Positions 26,640 to 35,441 of a DNA stretch of 64,000 bases are shown here, piece by piece; position 1 is the stretch's first letter, and each line of letters starts with the position of its first letter. Origin of the DNA: Salipiger profundus (GTDB taxonomy: Bacteria > Pseudomonadota > Alphaproteobacteria > Rhodobacterales > Rhodobacteraceae); the NCBI RefSeq assembly GCF_001969385.1, contig NZ_CP014796.1:3799501-3863500 (forward strand). The letters are read 5' to 3'. A model generated the notes under the pieces. The model had not been told where the DNA came from and did not search any database. It worked only from the letters and a program-made list of their open reading frames with translations. Made by a program: the position numbers and the translations under genes.

Positions 26640-27383
26640 ATGACGACGCATAACCTGAAACAGGGCTCGGTCACGCTTTACGCCCAGCTCGCCACCATCC
26701 TCAGGGACCGGGTCTACACCGGCACCTGGCCCGCGGGCTCGCCGATCCCCACGCTCGACGAGCTGACCCGGGAGTTCGAGGTCGCACGCGTCACCGCAAG
26801 ACAGGCGGTTCAGCTCCTTTGCCAGGAGGGCCTGCTGTCGAGCCAGCGCGGCAAGCGCACCCAGGTCATCTGGGAGCCGCCCGACATCTCGCACCGGCCG
26901 ATCTTCTCCTCGACCGGCTCGCTGGACGAGTCGCCGGCCACGTACTCGGTCGACGTGCTCGACTACGAGGAATTCGATCATCTCCCCCTGCGCCGACTGG
27001 CCGAGGGCACCGATGCCGGGCCCTACGTCCGCATCCGCAAACGCGATCTCTACAAGGGCATGCCCTATGCCTGCTCCGAGAACTACGTGAGACTGGATCT
27101 CTACCGCAGGTTTCCCCCGGGCGGCGAGACGGTGTCGAAGATCATCCGCCTCGTGCGCGACGCGGCGCGGCCCCGCCAGACGACCGGATCCGAGCTGATC
27201 CGGGTCTCGATGCCGACCGAGACCGAGGCGATGCAGCTGCAATGTGCCCTCGGCGCGCCCGTCGCCCGGATCAGCCGCGTGCTTCTCGACGAGGACGGGT
27301 CCGTCCTTCTGCATGGCGAATACACCTATTGCGCCCGCGACTTCGCCCTGACCCGCGACATCACCTCGCTGCTGCACGACTGA
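26640..27383 (+). CDS. GntR-family regulator with UTRA domain (HutC type)
   Basis: A 247-residue regulator. Residues about 8-75 form the winged helix, with IPTLDELTREFEVARVTARQ as DNA-recognition part; residues about 95-240 form the UTRA ligand domain with YVRIRKRDLYKG and the closing GEYTYCARDFAL. UTRA proteins are usually repressors released by a pathway metabolite. It is divergent from the 3-hydroxyacyl-CoA dehydrogenase and precedes the second thiolase, so it is a candidate regulator of these genes. Confidence 0.9.
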   Translation: MTTHNLKQGSVTLYAQLATILRDRVYTGTWPAGSPIPTLDELTREFEVARVTARQAVQLLCQEGLLSSQRGKRTQVIWEPPDISHRPIFSSTGSLDESPATYSVDVLDYEEFDHLPLRRLAEGTDAGPYVRIRKRDLYKGMPYACSENYVRLDLYRRFPPGGETVSKIIRLVRDAARPRQTTGSELIRVSMPTETEAMQLQCALGAPVARISRVLLDEDGSVLLHGEYTYCARDFALTRDITSLLHD

Positions 27384-27407
27384 CCCAGAGGCGCAGCCTT
27401 CTTCCCT

Positions 27408-27413
27408 CATAGC
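27408..27413 (+). promoter_or_regulatory. CATAGc element, degenerate site 8
   Basis: CATAGC, one base off the CATAGG core, preceded by CCCT and 98 bp before the thiolase start at 27511. It is included because its place and its order relative to the ACTGA box repeat the arrangement at 12230-12283. Weak on its own. Confidence 0.25.
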
Positions 27414-27435
27414 CTGTCCCGCCGCCACCCCTTGC

Positions 27436-27453
27436 ACTGACGCGCCGTTCAGC
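27436..27453. promoter_or_regulatory. ACTGA-N8-TCAG box
   Basis: Arms ACTGA and TCAG with an 8-bp gap CGCGCCGT, 58-75 bp before the thiolase start. It is the counterpart of the box at 12230 before the aldehyde dehydrogenase, and the next bases (CGGAA and TGGAA) are also similar. Confidence 0.45.
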
Positions 27454-27510
27454 GGAATGCTCGGCCCGGGACGAGGCGGGCAGTTCCCGCGTGTGGATGG
27501 AGGAAAGACC

Positions 27511-28692
27511 ATGACCAACGACATCGTGATCCTGAGCGCGGTGCGCACCGCGATCGGCACCTTCGGAGGCTCGCTCTCCGGCATCGCTCCCTGCGACCTC
27601 GGGGTGAGCGTCGCGAAGGAAGCCATCGCCCGTTCGGGCGTCGACGCGGCGCAGATCGGCCAGACGGTGATGGGCAACGTGATCCACACAGAGCCGCGCG
27701 ACATGTACCTCTCGCGCGTGACCGCGATCGGCGCGGGCGTGCCGGAGACCAGCCCCTCGCTGACATTGAACCGGCTCTGCGGCAGCGGGCTTCAGGCCGT
27801 GGTCACGGCATTCGAACAGATTTCCCTGGGGCATTGCGAAGCGGCACTCGCCGGCGGCGCCGAAAGCATGAGCCGCGCCGGGCACCTGCTGTCCTCCGCG
27901 CGCTTCGGGCAGAAGATGGGCGATGTCTCGGCGACCGACATGATGATCGGCGCACTGACCGACCCCTTCGGCAATGGCCACATGGGCATCACCGCCGAGA
28001 ACGTCGCCGAGCGCGACGGGATCACCCGCGAGCAGCAGGACGCGACGGCCGCCGAATCCCACCGCCGCGCCGCCCACGCGCAGGCCGAGGGCTATTTCGA
28101 CAGCCAGATCCTGCCGGTCGAAGTGCGCAAGGGCCGCAAGACAGACACCTTCGCCCGGGACGAGATGGTCCGCTCCGACGCCAGTGCCGAGGGGCTCGCC
28201 ACGCTCCGCGCCGCCTTCCGCAAGGATGGCAGCGTGACCGCCGGCAACGCCAGCGGCATCAATGACGGCGCCGCCGCACTGGTGCTTGCGCGCGCCGATC
28301 TCGCCGGGGATGCGAAACCCCTTGCGCGGATCGTTGCGACCGGTCTCGGCGGGGTAGCGCCCGAAGTCATGGGGCTGGGCCCGGTGCCCGCAACGCAGCA
28401 GGCGCTGTCCCGCGCCGGTCTCACGGTCTCCGACCTCGACGTGATCGAGAGCAACGAGGCGTTTGCCGCGCAGGCCTGCGCAGTCAGCAAGCAGCTTGGG
28501 CTCGATCCGGCAAAGGTGAACCCCAACGGCGGCGCAATCGCGCTCGGCCATCCCATCGGGGCGTCTGGTGCGATCATCCTGACCAAGCTGCTCTACGAGC
28601 TGGAGCGCACCGGCGGGCGCTACGGTCTTGCCACGATGTGCATCGGTGGCGGTCAGGGCATTGCGGTCATCGTGGAGAACCTGCGCCGCTGA
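27511..28692 (+). CDS. Acetyl-CoA C-acetyltransferase/acyltransferase (thiolase)
   Basis: A 393-residue thiolase with the nucleophile C90 in NRLCGSGLQ, the His in AIALGHPIGASG and the second Cys in MCIGGGQG. It is the biosynthetic/degradative acetoacetyl-CoA type by length and the AAHAQAEGYF segment. The start follows GGAGGAAAGACC. It stands alone before the psuK-psuG pair and ends at a hairpin. It could cleave the last C4 or longer 3-ketoacyl-CoA of the pathway. Confidence 0.93.
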   Translation: MTNDIVILSAVRTAIGTFGGSLSGIAPCDLGVSVAKEAIARSGVDAAQIGQTVMGNVIHTEPRDMYLSRVTAIGAGVPETSPSLTLNRLCGSGLQAVVTAFEQISLGHCEAALAGGAESMSRAGHLLSSARFGQKMGDVSATDMMIGALTDPFGNGHMGITAENVAERDGITREQQDATAAESHRRAAHAQAEGYFDSQILPVEVRKGRKTDTFARDEMVRSDASAEGLATLRAAFRKDGSVTAGNASGINDGAAALVLARADLAGDAKPLARIVATGLGGVAPEVMGLGPVPATQQALSRAGLTVSDLDVIESNEAFAAQACAVSKQLGLDPAKVNPNGGAIALGHPIGASGAIILTKLLYELERTGGRYGLATMCIGGGQGIAVIVENLRR

Positions 28693-28733
28693 CGGCTCGG
28701 CCCGACCACTCATATTTCCTCAGAGCCCCGGGC

Positions 28734-28764
28734 GCACGCGCTGTGCCCGGGGCTTCGCGGGCAG
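28734..28764 (+). terminator. Hairpin after thiolase
   Basis: A 10-bp stem, AGCCCCGGGC (28734-28743) with GCCCGGGGCT (28755-28764), and an 11-nt loop. No T run follows, so termination is probable rather than certain. Confidence 0.5.
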
Positions 28765-28906
28765 CAGGCCCGGCCCATCGGCCCCGGTCACGCCGCCGCG
28801 CTTCCGGCTCTTGTGGCCGAAGCAGATCCGAACGCGGGTCAGAAAGCGCACCGGGGAGTGCACGCCACCTCTTGTCGCGAGCCGCCGGCTCGGCCAAAAG
28901 GCGGCC

Positions 28907-29800
28907 ATGGACAAGACGCCAGACATTCTCTGCATCGGCTCCGTGCTCTGGGACGTCATCGGGCGCTCGGCCAGCCACATGCGCCAGGGCTCCGACGTGC
29001 CGGGCCGCATCACGCGCCTGCCCGGCGGCGTGGCGCTCAACGTTGCGATGACCTTTGCGCGCTTCGGTCTGCGCCCCGCGCTGCTGAGCGCCGTCGGTCG
29101 CGACCGCGAAGGCGACGAACTGGTCGAGGCCTGCGAGGCCTTGGGATGCACAACGTCCTACATCTATCGGTCCGAGGATCTGCCCACCGACAACTACATG
29201 GCCGTCGAGGGCGCCAACGGGCTGATCGCCGCCATCGCCGATGCGCATTCGCTCGAACAGGCCGGGGCGCGGATCCTCGCGCCGTTGCGGGACGGCACGC
29301 TCGGCTCGTCCACGGCACCATATGCAGGCTCGGTCGCCCTTGACGGCAACCTCACCGAAAGCCTGCTCGACGAGATCGCGCGGGACCCGGGTCTCGCTGC
29401 GGCAGACCTGCGGATCGCCCCCGCGAGCCCCGGCAAGGCCGAGCGGCTTCTGCCCTTCCTGCGTGCACGGCGCGGCGTGCTCTACGTCAACCTCGAGGAA
29501 GCCGGCATTCTCTGCCAGGACAGCTTCGACTCCGCCCCCGAGGCCGCCGCACGGCTGATCGAACGCGGCGCCGCGCGCGCCGTCGTCACCGATGGCGGCG
29601 CCACCGCCTGCGATGCCAGCCCCGACGGGCTGGTCGCCGAACGCCCGCCGGAGGTGCTGGTGACCCGTGTCACCGGCGCCGGCGACACCTTCATGGCCGC
29701 GCATATCGTGGCCGAACGCGCCGGTGCCGGCCGGGCCGAAGCGCTCGACAGCGCGCTCGCCGCCGCCGCCGCCTACGTCTCCGGAGACATCGCCACATGA
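28907..29800 (+). CDS. psuK: PfkB-family kinase, probable pseudouridine kinase
   Basis: A 297-residue ribokinase-fold kinase. The N-terminal LPGGVALNVAMTFAR substrate motif and the C-terminal TGAGDTFMAA with its catalytic Asp are clear. Assignment as pseudouridine kinase rests on the psuG gene that overlaps its stop by 4 bases (ATGA). The kinase makes pseudouridine 5'-phosphate. No dedicated nucleoside transporter is seen beside it. No strong ribosome binding site is seen before 28907; the start was chosen by family N-terminus. Confidence 0.85.
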   Translation: MDKTPDILCIGSVLWDVIGRSASHMRQGSDVPGRITRLPGGVALNVAMTFARFGLRPALLSAVGRDREGDELVEACEALGCTTSYIYRSEDLPTDNYMAVEGANGLIAAIADAHSLEQAGARILAPLRDGTLGSSTAPYAGSVALDGNLTESLLDEIARDPGLAAADLRIAPASPGKAERLLPFLRARRGVLYVNLEEAGILCQDSFDSAPEAAARLIERGAARAVVTDGGATACDASPDGLVAERPPEVLVTRVTGAGDTFMAAHIVAERAGAGRAEALDSALAAAAAYVSGDIAT

Positions 29801-30714
29801 GCCTTCTCAAGCTTTCCCCCGCCGTCGCCGAAGCGCTCGAGACGGGTGCTCCCGTCGTTGCACTCGAGTCGACGATCATCACCCACGGGATGCCGTGGCC
29901 GCAGAACCTCGAGATGGCGCGCAAGGTCGAGGACACGATCCGCGCCGAGGGGGCCGTGCCGGCGACCATCGCGGTGATCGACGGCGCGCTCTGCGTGGGT
30001 CTCGAAGATGCGCAACTCGAAGCGCTGGCGCAGGCGCGCGGTGTCGCCAAGCTCAGCCGCGCCGACCTTGCCGTCTGCATGGCGCAGGGCGGCACGGGCG
30101 CGACCACCGTCGCCGCGACGATGATCGGTGCCGCCCGCGCGGGCATCGCAACCTTCGCGACCGGCGGTATCGGCGGTGTGCACCGCGGTGCCGAGAGCAG
30201 CTTCGACATCTCGGCAGACCTGCAAGAGCTCGCACAGACCGCGGTCACCGTCGTCTGCGCCGGCGCAAAGGCGATCCTCGACCTGCCCAAGACCCTCGAA
30301 GTGCTGGAGACGCTCGGCGTCCCGGTCATCGCCTACGGGCAGGACCAGCTTCCGGCGTTCTGGTCGCGCGAGGCCGGGCTGCGTGCACCGCTGCGCATGG
30401 ACACGCCCAAAGCCATCGCCGAGGCGCAGGCGATGCGCGCCGCGCTCGACCTGCCGGGTGGGCAGCTCGTGACCAACCCGATCCCGGAAGAGGCCGAGAT
30501 CCCGCGAGACGAGCTCGCACCGATCATCGCCCGCGCCACCAAGGACGCCGAGACCCACAGCATCCACGGCAAGCATCTGACGCCCTACCTTCTGCAGCGC
30601 ATCTTCGAGCTCACCGACGGTCGGTCGCTCGAGTCCAACATCGCGCTCGTGCTGAACAACGCACGGCTCGGCGCACGCATCGCCAAGGAAATCAGCGCCC
30701 TGCCCGCGAATTGA
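29797..30714 (+). CDS. psuG: Pseudouridine-5'-phosphate glycosidase
   Basis: A 305-residue PsuG, which splits pseudouridine 5'-phosphate into uracil and ribose 5-phosphate. ALESTIITHGMPWPQN, the Lys in AKLSRADL and QGGTGATTVAATM are family hallmarks, and VNPI-like TNPIPEEAEIP follows. It is translationally coupled to psuK by the ATGA overlap, giving a complete pseudouridine salvage unit. Confidence 0.95.
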   Translation: MSLLKLSPAVAEALETGAPVVALESTIITHGMPWPQNLEMARKVEDTIRAEGAVPATIAVIDGALCVGLEDAQLEALAQARGVAKLSRADLAVCMAQGGTGATTVAATMIGAARAGIATFATGGIGGVHRGAESSFDISADLQELAQTAVTVVCAGAKAILDLPKTLEVLETLGVPVIAYGQDQLPAFWSREAGLRAPLRMDTPKAIAEAQAMRAALDLPGGQLVTNPIPEEAEIPRDELAPIIARATKDAETHSIHGKHLTPYLLQRIFELTDGRSLESNIALVLNNARLGARIAKEISALPAN

Positions 30715-30793
30715 GTTTGCGGCACCGCAGCGCCATTGTAGACAGGCAGGCAAATGCCTACCTTCTTGGCAGTGATCGCGCTTCGGGACAGAG

Positions 30794-31489
30794 ATGAACA
30801 CGCCCTTCGACGACAAACCGCGCAGACCCGGTCTGCTCTCGTCCCTCCGGGCAAGCTTCCTGACCGGCCTGGTTGTCATCATGCCGGTCGGTCTGACCAT
30901 CTGGCTGATCTGGACGCTGTTCGGCTGGGTCGACGGCTTCGTTCTGCCGGTCATCCCCGCGCGGTTCAATCCCGAGGAATACATCGGGATCAACCTGCGC
31001 GGCGTCGGCGTGATCTTCTTCCTGATCTTCACCATCGTCGTCGGCTGGGTCGCCAAGGGCCTGATCGGGCGGTCGCTGATCCGCTTCGGGGAAAGCCTCG
31101 TCGAGCGGACACCGGTGGTGCGCTCGATCTACTCGGGCATCAAGCAGATCGCGGAAACGGTGTTTGCCCAGTCCGAGCGGAGCTTCGAGAAGGCCTGCCT
31201 CGTGCAATATCCGCGCAAGGACATCTGGGCGATCGGCTTCATCTCGACGCAGGCCAAGGGCGAGGTCGCCCGCCGGGCCGAGACCATGGGCGACCTGATC
31301 TCGGTCTTCGTGCCGACCACGCCGAACCCCACCTCGGGCTTCCTGCTGTTCTTCCCCTCTGAGGACGTCATCGAGCTCGACATGAGCATCGAGGATGCGG
31401 CGAAGCTGGTCATCTCGGCCGGGCTGGTCTATCCGCCCGACCGTCCGGGCGGCAAACCCAAGGTCGAGGAAGTGCGCCGCGCCTCCTGA
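30794..31489 (+). CDS. DUF502 inner-membrane protein
   Basis: A 231-residue protein with two hydrophobic segments (about residues 17-42 and 70-92), conserved GLVVIMPVGLT and PVVRSIYSGIKQI. These are the marks of DUF502, a widespread membrane protein family of unknown function in bacteria and plants. The C-terminal soluble part includes VFVPTTPNPTSGFLLF. It starts 79 bp after psuG and may be a separate transcript. Confidence 0.9.
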   Translation: MNTPFDDKPRRPGLLSSLRASFLTGLVVIMPVGLTIWLIWTLFGWVDGFVLPVIPARFNPEEYIGINLRGVGVIFFLIFTIVVGWVAKGLIGRSLIRFGESLVERTPVVRSIYSGIKQIAETVFAQSERSFEKACLVQYPRKDIWAIGFISTQAKGEVARRAETMGDLISVFVPTTPNPTSGFLLFFPSEDVIELDMSIEDAAKLVISAGLVYPPDRPGGKPKVEEVRRAS

Positions 31490-31644
31490 GCGCGCCGGCG
31501 TGCCGAGCCGCTGGGCCACGCCCGCACCGCAGGCAGTTCCTTCCTACCGTGCGCCCTGAGCACGCCTAGTGACACCGTTCCACTTTGCCGGCGCGCGAAC
31601 CCGTGCGAGCATCGAGCAGCCCTTCCGCTGCAAAAAGGTGCCCG

Positions 31645-32688
31645 ATGCATTTCCCTTGCTTCCGTGCGCTCTGCCTGCCGCCCCTGCTCCTCTTCGCGCA
31701 GCCGGTTTTCGCACTCGAGCCGGTGACCGATTTCGGGTCCAATCCGGGGGCGCTGCGGGCATGGGAGCACATCCCCGACGACCTGCCGGCCGACCGCCCG
31801 CTCGTTGTCGCGCTGCACGGCTGCGACATGCAGGCCGAGGATTTCGATACCGAGACCGGGCTGACCGCGATGGCCAATGCGCTGCAGGTGGCGCTTCTCT
31901 TTCCCGAGCAGGACGACGATAACATGGGTGCGCTCTGCTTCCGCTGGCACGACCCGGAGGACAACCGCGCCGGCGTTGGAGAGACAGCGTCGATCATGCA
32001 GATGATCGACACGATGCGGACGCGCCGTCAGGTCGATCCCGCGCGCGTCTACGTTCTGGGCCTCTCGGCGGGCGGCGGCATGGCCGCAACGCTCATCGCC
32101 AACCATCCCGACCGTTTCGCCGGGGCTGCCATCATCGCCGGGGTGCCCTATGGCTGCAATCGTGCCTCGGGCAGCTTCGACTGGCGGTATGACTGGTACG
32201 AGACGTTCTGGCCCGACGGCACCGCCGCATCCTACGCCTGCGGCATCACGCCCGATAACCCCTTAGATCCGTTCGGGATCTTTCGGTTCCAGATCATCGA
32301 CCGTTCGCCGGACGACTGGGCCGGCTACGTGATGACCGCCGCAGGACAGGCGCCCTCGCACTGGCCGCTGCTGTCGCTGTGGCAGGGTCTCGGCGACACG
32401 GTGGTCGACCCGGACAACCTTCGCGAACTCACCGAGCAATGGACCGAGGTGCAGGGCATTGGTCGCGATCCGGCCAGCCCCGAGATCATCGACGGTGCCG
32501 AGCGGACAGTCTACCGCGATGCCTCGGGCGCCGCGCGGATCGAGACATGGACCATCGAGGGGTTCGATCACGCCGTGCCCGTCGATGCCGACGGAGAGCC
32601 CGCGCCATGCGGGGCCGCTGCGGCCTATGTCGCTGACGCCGGGATCTGCGCCGTGCGCCGCATCGCAGCGTTCTGGGGCCTAGAGTGA
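31645..32688 (+). CDS. Secreted PHB-depolymerase-like esterase
   Basis: A 347-residue alpha/beta hydrolase with a Sec signal peptide (residues 1-23, cleavage after VFA). The nucleophile is S141 in GLSAGGGM, the oxyanion region is LHGCDMQ, and a His near the C-terminus in FDHAVPVD completes a likely triad. The HGC and GLSAGG motifs are those of the LpqC/extracellular polyhydroxybutyrate depolymerase group. It probably hydrolyses an ester polymer or feruloyl-type ester outside the cytoplasm. It is convergent with lpxB, only 4 bp apart. Confidence 0.88.
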   Translation: MHFPCFRALCLPPLLLFAQPVFALEPVTDFGSNPGALRAWEHIPDDLPADRPLVVALHGCDMQAEDFDTETGLTAMANALQVALLFPEQDDDNMGALCFRWHDPEDNRAGVGETASIMQMIDTMRTRRQVDPARVYVLGLSAGGGMAATLIANHPDRFAGAAIIAGVPYGCNRASGSFDWRYDWYETFWPDGTAASYACGITPDNPLDPFGIFRFQIIDRSPDDWAGYVMTAAGQAPSHWPLLSLWQGLGDTVVDPDNLRELTEQWTEVQGIGRDPASPEIIDGAERTVYRDASGAARIETWTIEGFDHAVPVDADGEPAPCGAAAAYVADAGICAVRRIAAFWGLE

Positions 32689-32692
32689 GGGC

Positions 32693-33850
32693 TCAGACCC
32701 GGCCCAACCCCTCGAGCACCGCCTGTGCGGCCCGGTCGCCCGGATGCGGGCCGCTGCGCCCGAGGCGCTCCATCGTGAGCGCCATTGCCTCTGTCTGTGC
32801 CTCGGGTGCGTCGAGCACCCCGAGCAGCGCCCGGGCAATCGGATCGGGACGGCAATTCTTGCCGATGAACTCGGGCACGGCGCGGGTGTCAGAGACGAGA
32901 TTGACCAGTGTCACCGTATCCACCCGCAGCATCTGCCCGATGATCTGCCGCGACAGCCAGCCCATGTCGTAGGCCACGACCATCGGGGTGCCTGCCGCCG
33001 CAAGCTCCAGCGACACGGTGCCTGACGCGGCCAGCGCCACGTCGGCCGCCCGAAAGGCGGCGCGCTTCTCGGCCTGCATCTCGGGGCCCAGCTCGCGCGG
33101 ATCGAGGATCAGCGGCGCCACCTCCCAGCCGCCGCAGAGTTCGCGCACCATTCCGGCCACCGGCGCCGCCGCCGGGATGACGAGCCGCAGTTCCGGACGC
33201 GCCTCGTGAAGCCGCTTTGCCACTTCGCCGAAAACCGGCGCAAGACGCGAGACCTCGGAACGCCGCGAGCCCGGCAGGACCAGCGCCAGCGGCGCGGTGC
33301 CGAGATCGTGCCTCAGGCGAAACGCGGCTGCGTCGGCGGAGTCGGCCTGCGGCTCGGTCACCACCGGGTGTCCGACGAAATCGCAGCGCATCCCGGCGGC
33401 TTCCATGTAGGGAGGCTCGAACGGCAGCAGCGCCAGCACCTGGTCGACATGCGTGGCCATCTTGTCAGCGCGCCCCGGCCGCCAAGCCCAGACGGTGGGC
33501 GCCACGTAATGCACCGTGCGGATGTCCGAAGCTGCCTTGACCTGCTTCGCGACCCGCAGGCTGAACTCGGGCAGGTCGATCGTGATCAACACGTCGGGCT
33601 TCGCCGCGACCACGGCTTCGGCGGTCTCGCGGATGCGGGCCTTGAGCGTGCCATACTGGCGCAGGATCTCGGTGATCCCCATGACGCTGATCTCGTCCAT
33701 CGGAAACAGGCTCTCGAGCCCCTCGTCGAGCATCCGCTCGCCGCCGATCCCGGTGAACTGCACATCGGGCACCCGGGCGCGCAGCCCCTGCATGAGCGCT
33801 GCGCCCAGCTTGTCGCCCGAAGGCTCGCCCGCCGTGATGAAGACATGCAT
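32693..33850 (-). CDS. lpxB: Lipid-A-disaccharide synthase
   Basis: A 385-residue GT19 glycosyltransferase that joins UDP-2,3-diacylglucosamine and lipid X. The N-terminal FITAGEPSGDKLGAALM and LVLPGSRRSEV are signatures. It is the last gene of the envelope block, and its ATG overlaps the lpxI stop by one base (TGATG), implying translational coupling. lpxI upstream is frameshifted as sequenced, which would also affect expression of this gene. Confidence 0.95.
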   Translation of the reverse strand: MHVFITAGEPSGDKLGAALMQGLRARVPDVQFTGIGGERMLDEGLESLFPMDEISVMGITEILRQYGTLKARIRETAEAVVAAKPDVLITIDLPEFSLRVAKQVKAASDIRTVHYVAPTVWAWRPGRADKMATHVDQVLALLPFEPPYMEAAGMRCDFVGHPVVTEPQADSADAAAFRLRHDLGTAPLALVLPGSRRSEVSRLAPVFGEVAKRLHEARPELRLVIPAAAPVAGMVRELCGGWEVAPLILDPRELGPEMQAEKRAAFRAADVALAASGTVSLELAAAGTPMVVAYDMGWLSRQIIGQMLRVDTVTLVNLVSDTRAVPEFIGKNCRPDPIARALLGVLDAPEAQTEAMALTMERLGRSGPHPGDRAAQAVLEGLGRV

Positions 33851-34632
33851 CAGCCGCGCTCCCGCACCCAGAGGAATTTTCCCGCCGCATCCAGCGCCGC
33901 CACCGTGGCCTCGCGCTCCAGCACCATCACGCCGTCGGCCGACAACACGATGCCGTCGAGCCCCTTTTCGAGGATTCCGCGCGCGGTGCGCGGCCCGATG
34001 GCGGGCAGATCGGCGCGGCGCTCCTGTCCGGGCTTCTCGGCCTTGTAGAGGATCCCGCCCGGCCCGGCGGCAGGCCTGCGATCATCGCATCGGTGCCGGC
34101 GTCGTCCTCGCGGGCGATCACGGCGCCTTCGCGGATCACGCAGGCCTGACCGAGGTCCGCCTGCGCCTGCGAAACGCTCACCTCATCGCCGACACGGGCG
34201 GCATCGGACACTTCGGGATCGGGCGCGGTCGCAGTGAGCACGCCCGCCGGCGGCAACAGCTCCGGAGCGGCCTCAATGCGCGCCGATGACCGCGATGCCG
34301 GCGTCTTCGAAGACCGCGATGATCGCGCGCAACGCGCCATCGTCGCCAAGGCCGAGCGCCGCCGTCAGGCGCGGCACCAGGGGCACCGTCGCCGCATCGA
34401 TCCGGCCCGGGTCGATCTCGGGGCGTCGGATCGTGCCGCACATGCAGAGCCGGTCGACGCCGCGCGCGCGCAGCGTCTCGATCAGCGTGCCGAGGGTCTC
34501 GAGGCGAAAGGTCAGGTCGGGCGTCAGCGTGTCGGGCGCGAAGCCTTCGAGCGCGCAGACGAGCGGCGGCTGCGCCAGCGCATCGACCACCGCGCCGGGC
34601 AAGGCGCCCTGCCCTGCGATCAGCGCCAGCAC
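33850..34632 (-). pseudogene. lpxI: LpxI (UDP-2,3-diacylglucosamine diphosphatase), two compensating frameshifts
   Basis: Three consecutive reading-frame pieces match LpxI (DUF1009), which makes lipid X. Piece one starts at GTG 34632 (LALIAGQGALP) and runs to GAH, where TGA at 34275-34273 ends it; the next frame goes on with EAAPELLPP. One extra base near 34275 explains this. The middle piece (APDPEVSDAARVGDEVSVSQ to GTDAMIAG) runs to about 34070, where one base seems missing, and the first frame resumes with GGILYKAEKPGQ to WVRERG. The two changes cancel, giving about 260 residues. Either sequencing errors or a genuinely broken gene. Confidence 0.88.
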
Positions 34633-34637
34633 CCGGG

Positions 34638-35441
34638 TCAGCCCGGCGTCAGGAAATGACGGTCGCTGTCGCCGAGAATGAAGGCGACGATCTCGCGGAC
34701 GTAGTCGCTCTGGGTCTCGTTGCCGAGGCGTTTCGCACGGTCGGCAAAGGCGCCCTCACCCTGCGCAAGCATCTGGAAGGCCGCGCGCAGCGCTGTGATG
34801 TCGGCGCGGCTCACGCCCTTGCGCTTGAGGCCCACGAGGTTCAGCCCGTCGAGCTTGCCGCGCGGCGCCTGCACGAGGCCATAGGGTATCACGTCATTGG
34901 TCACCATGGTGACAGCGCCGATGATCGCGCCACGGCCGATGCGCACCCACTGGTGCACGCCCGACAGACCGCCGACGATCACGTCGTCCTCGATCACGCA
35001 GTGCCCCGCCAGTGCCGAGTTGTTCACCAAGATCACCCGATCCCCGACTCGCGCGTCATGCGCCACGTGGCAGCCGGCCATGAACAGCCCGTCGTCGCCA
35101 ACGCGGGTCACGCCGCCGCCGCCCTCGGTGCCGCAGTTCATGGTGACATGCTCGCGGATCCGGTTACGCTTGCCGATCACCAGCGAGGTCTGCTCGCCCT
35201 TGAACTTCAGATCCTGCGGGATCTCCCCGATGACCGCGAAGGAAAACACCATCGTGTCGTCGCCGATCTCGGTCTTGCCGGTGACGACGACATGCGATTT
35301 CAGCTCGACCCGCGCGCCCAGCACCACCTCGGGGCCGATGTGGCAGAACGGGCCGACCACGCAGCCCTCGCCGATCCGGGCGCCGTCTTCGACGATGGCT
35401 CCGGGATGGATGCTCGCAGTTTCGTGGATGCCCTGGGTCAC
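34638..35441 (-). CDS. lpxA: UDP-N-acetylglucosamine acyltransferase
   Basis: A 267-residue left-handed beta-helix acyltransferase, the first step of lipid A synthesis. Hexapeptide repeats fill residues 5-180; the catalytic His lies in [10 protein letters not shown], and NLVGLKRKG starts the C-terminal helical domain. The GTG start at 35441 overlaps the fabZ stop by 4 bases (GTGA), so it is coupled to fabZ. A longer reading into fabZ was rejected because it has no LpxA similarity. Confidence 0.95.
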   Translation of the reverse strand: MTQGIHETASIHPGAIVEDGARIGEGCVVGPFCHIGPEVVLGARVELKSHVVVTGKTEIGDDTMVFSFAVIGEIPQDLKFKGEQTSLVIGKRNRIREHVTMNCGTEGGGGVTRVGDDGLFMAGCHVAHDARVGDRVILVNNSALAGHCVIEDDVIVGGLSGVHQWVRIGRGAIIGAVTMVTNDVIPYGLVQAPRGKLDGLNLVGLKRKGVSRADITALRAAFQMLAQGEGAFADRAKRLGNETQSDYVREIVAFILGDSDRHFLTPG

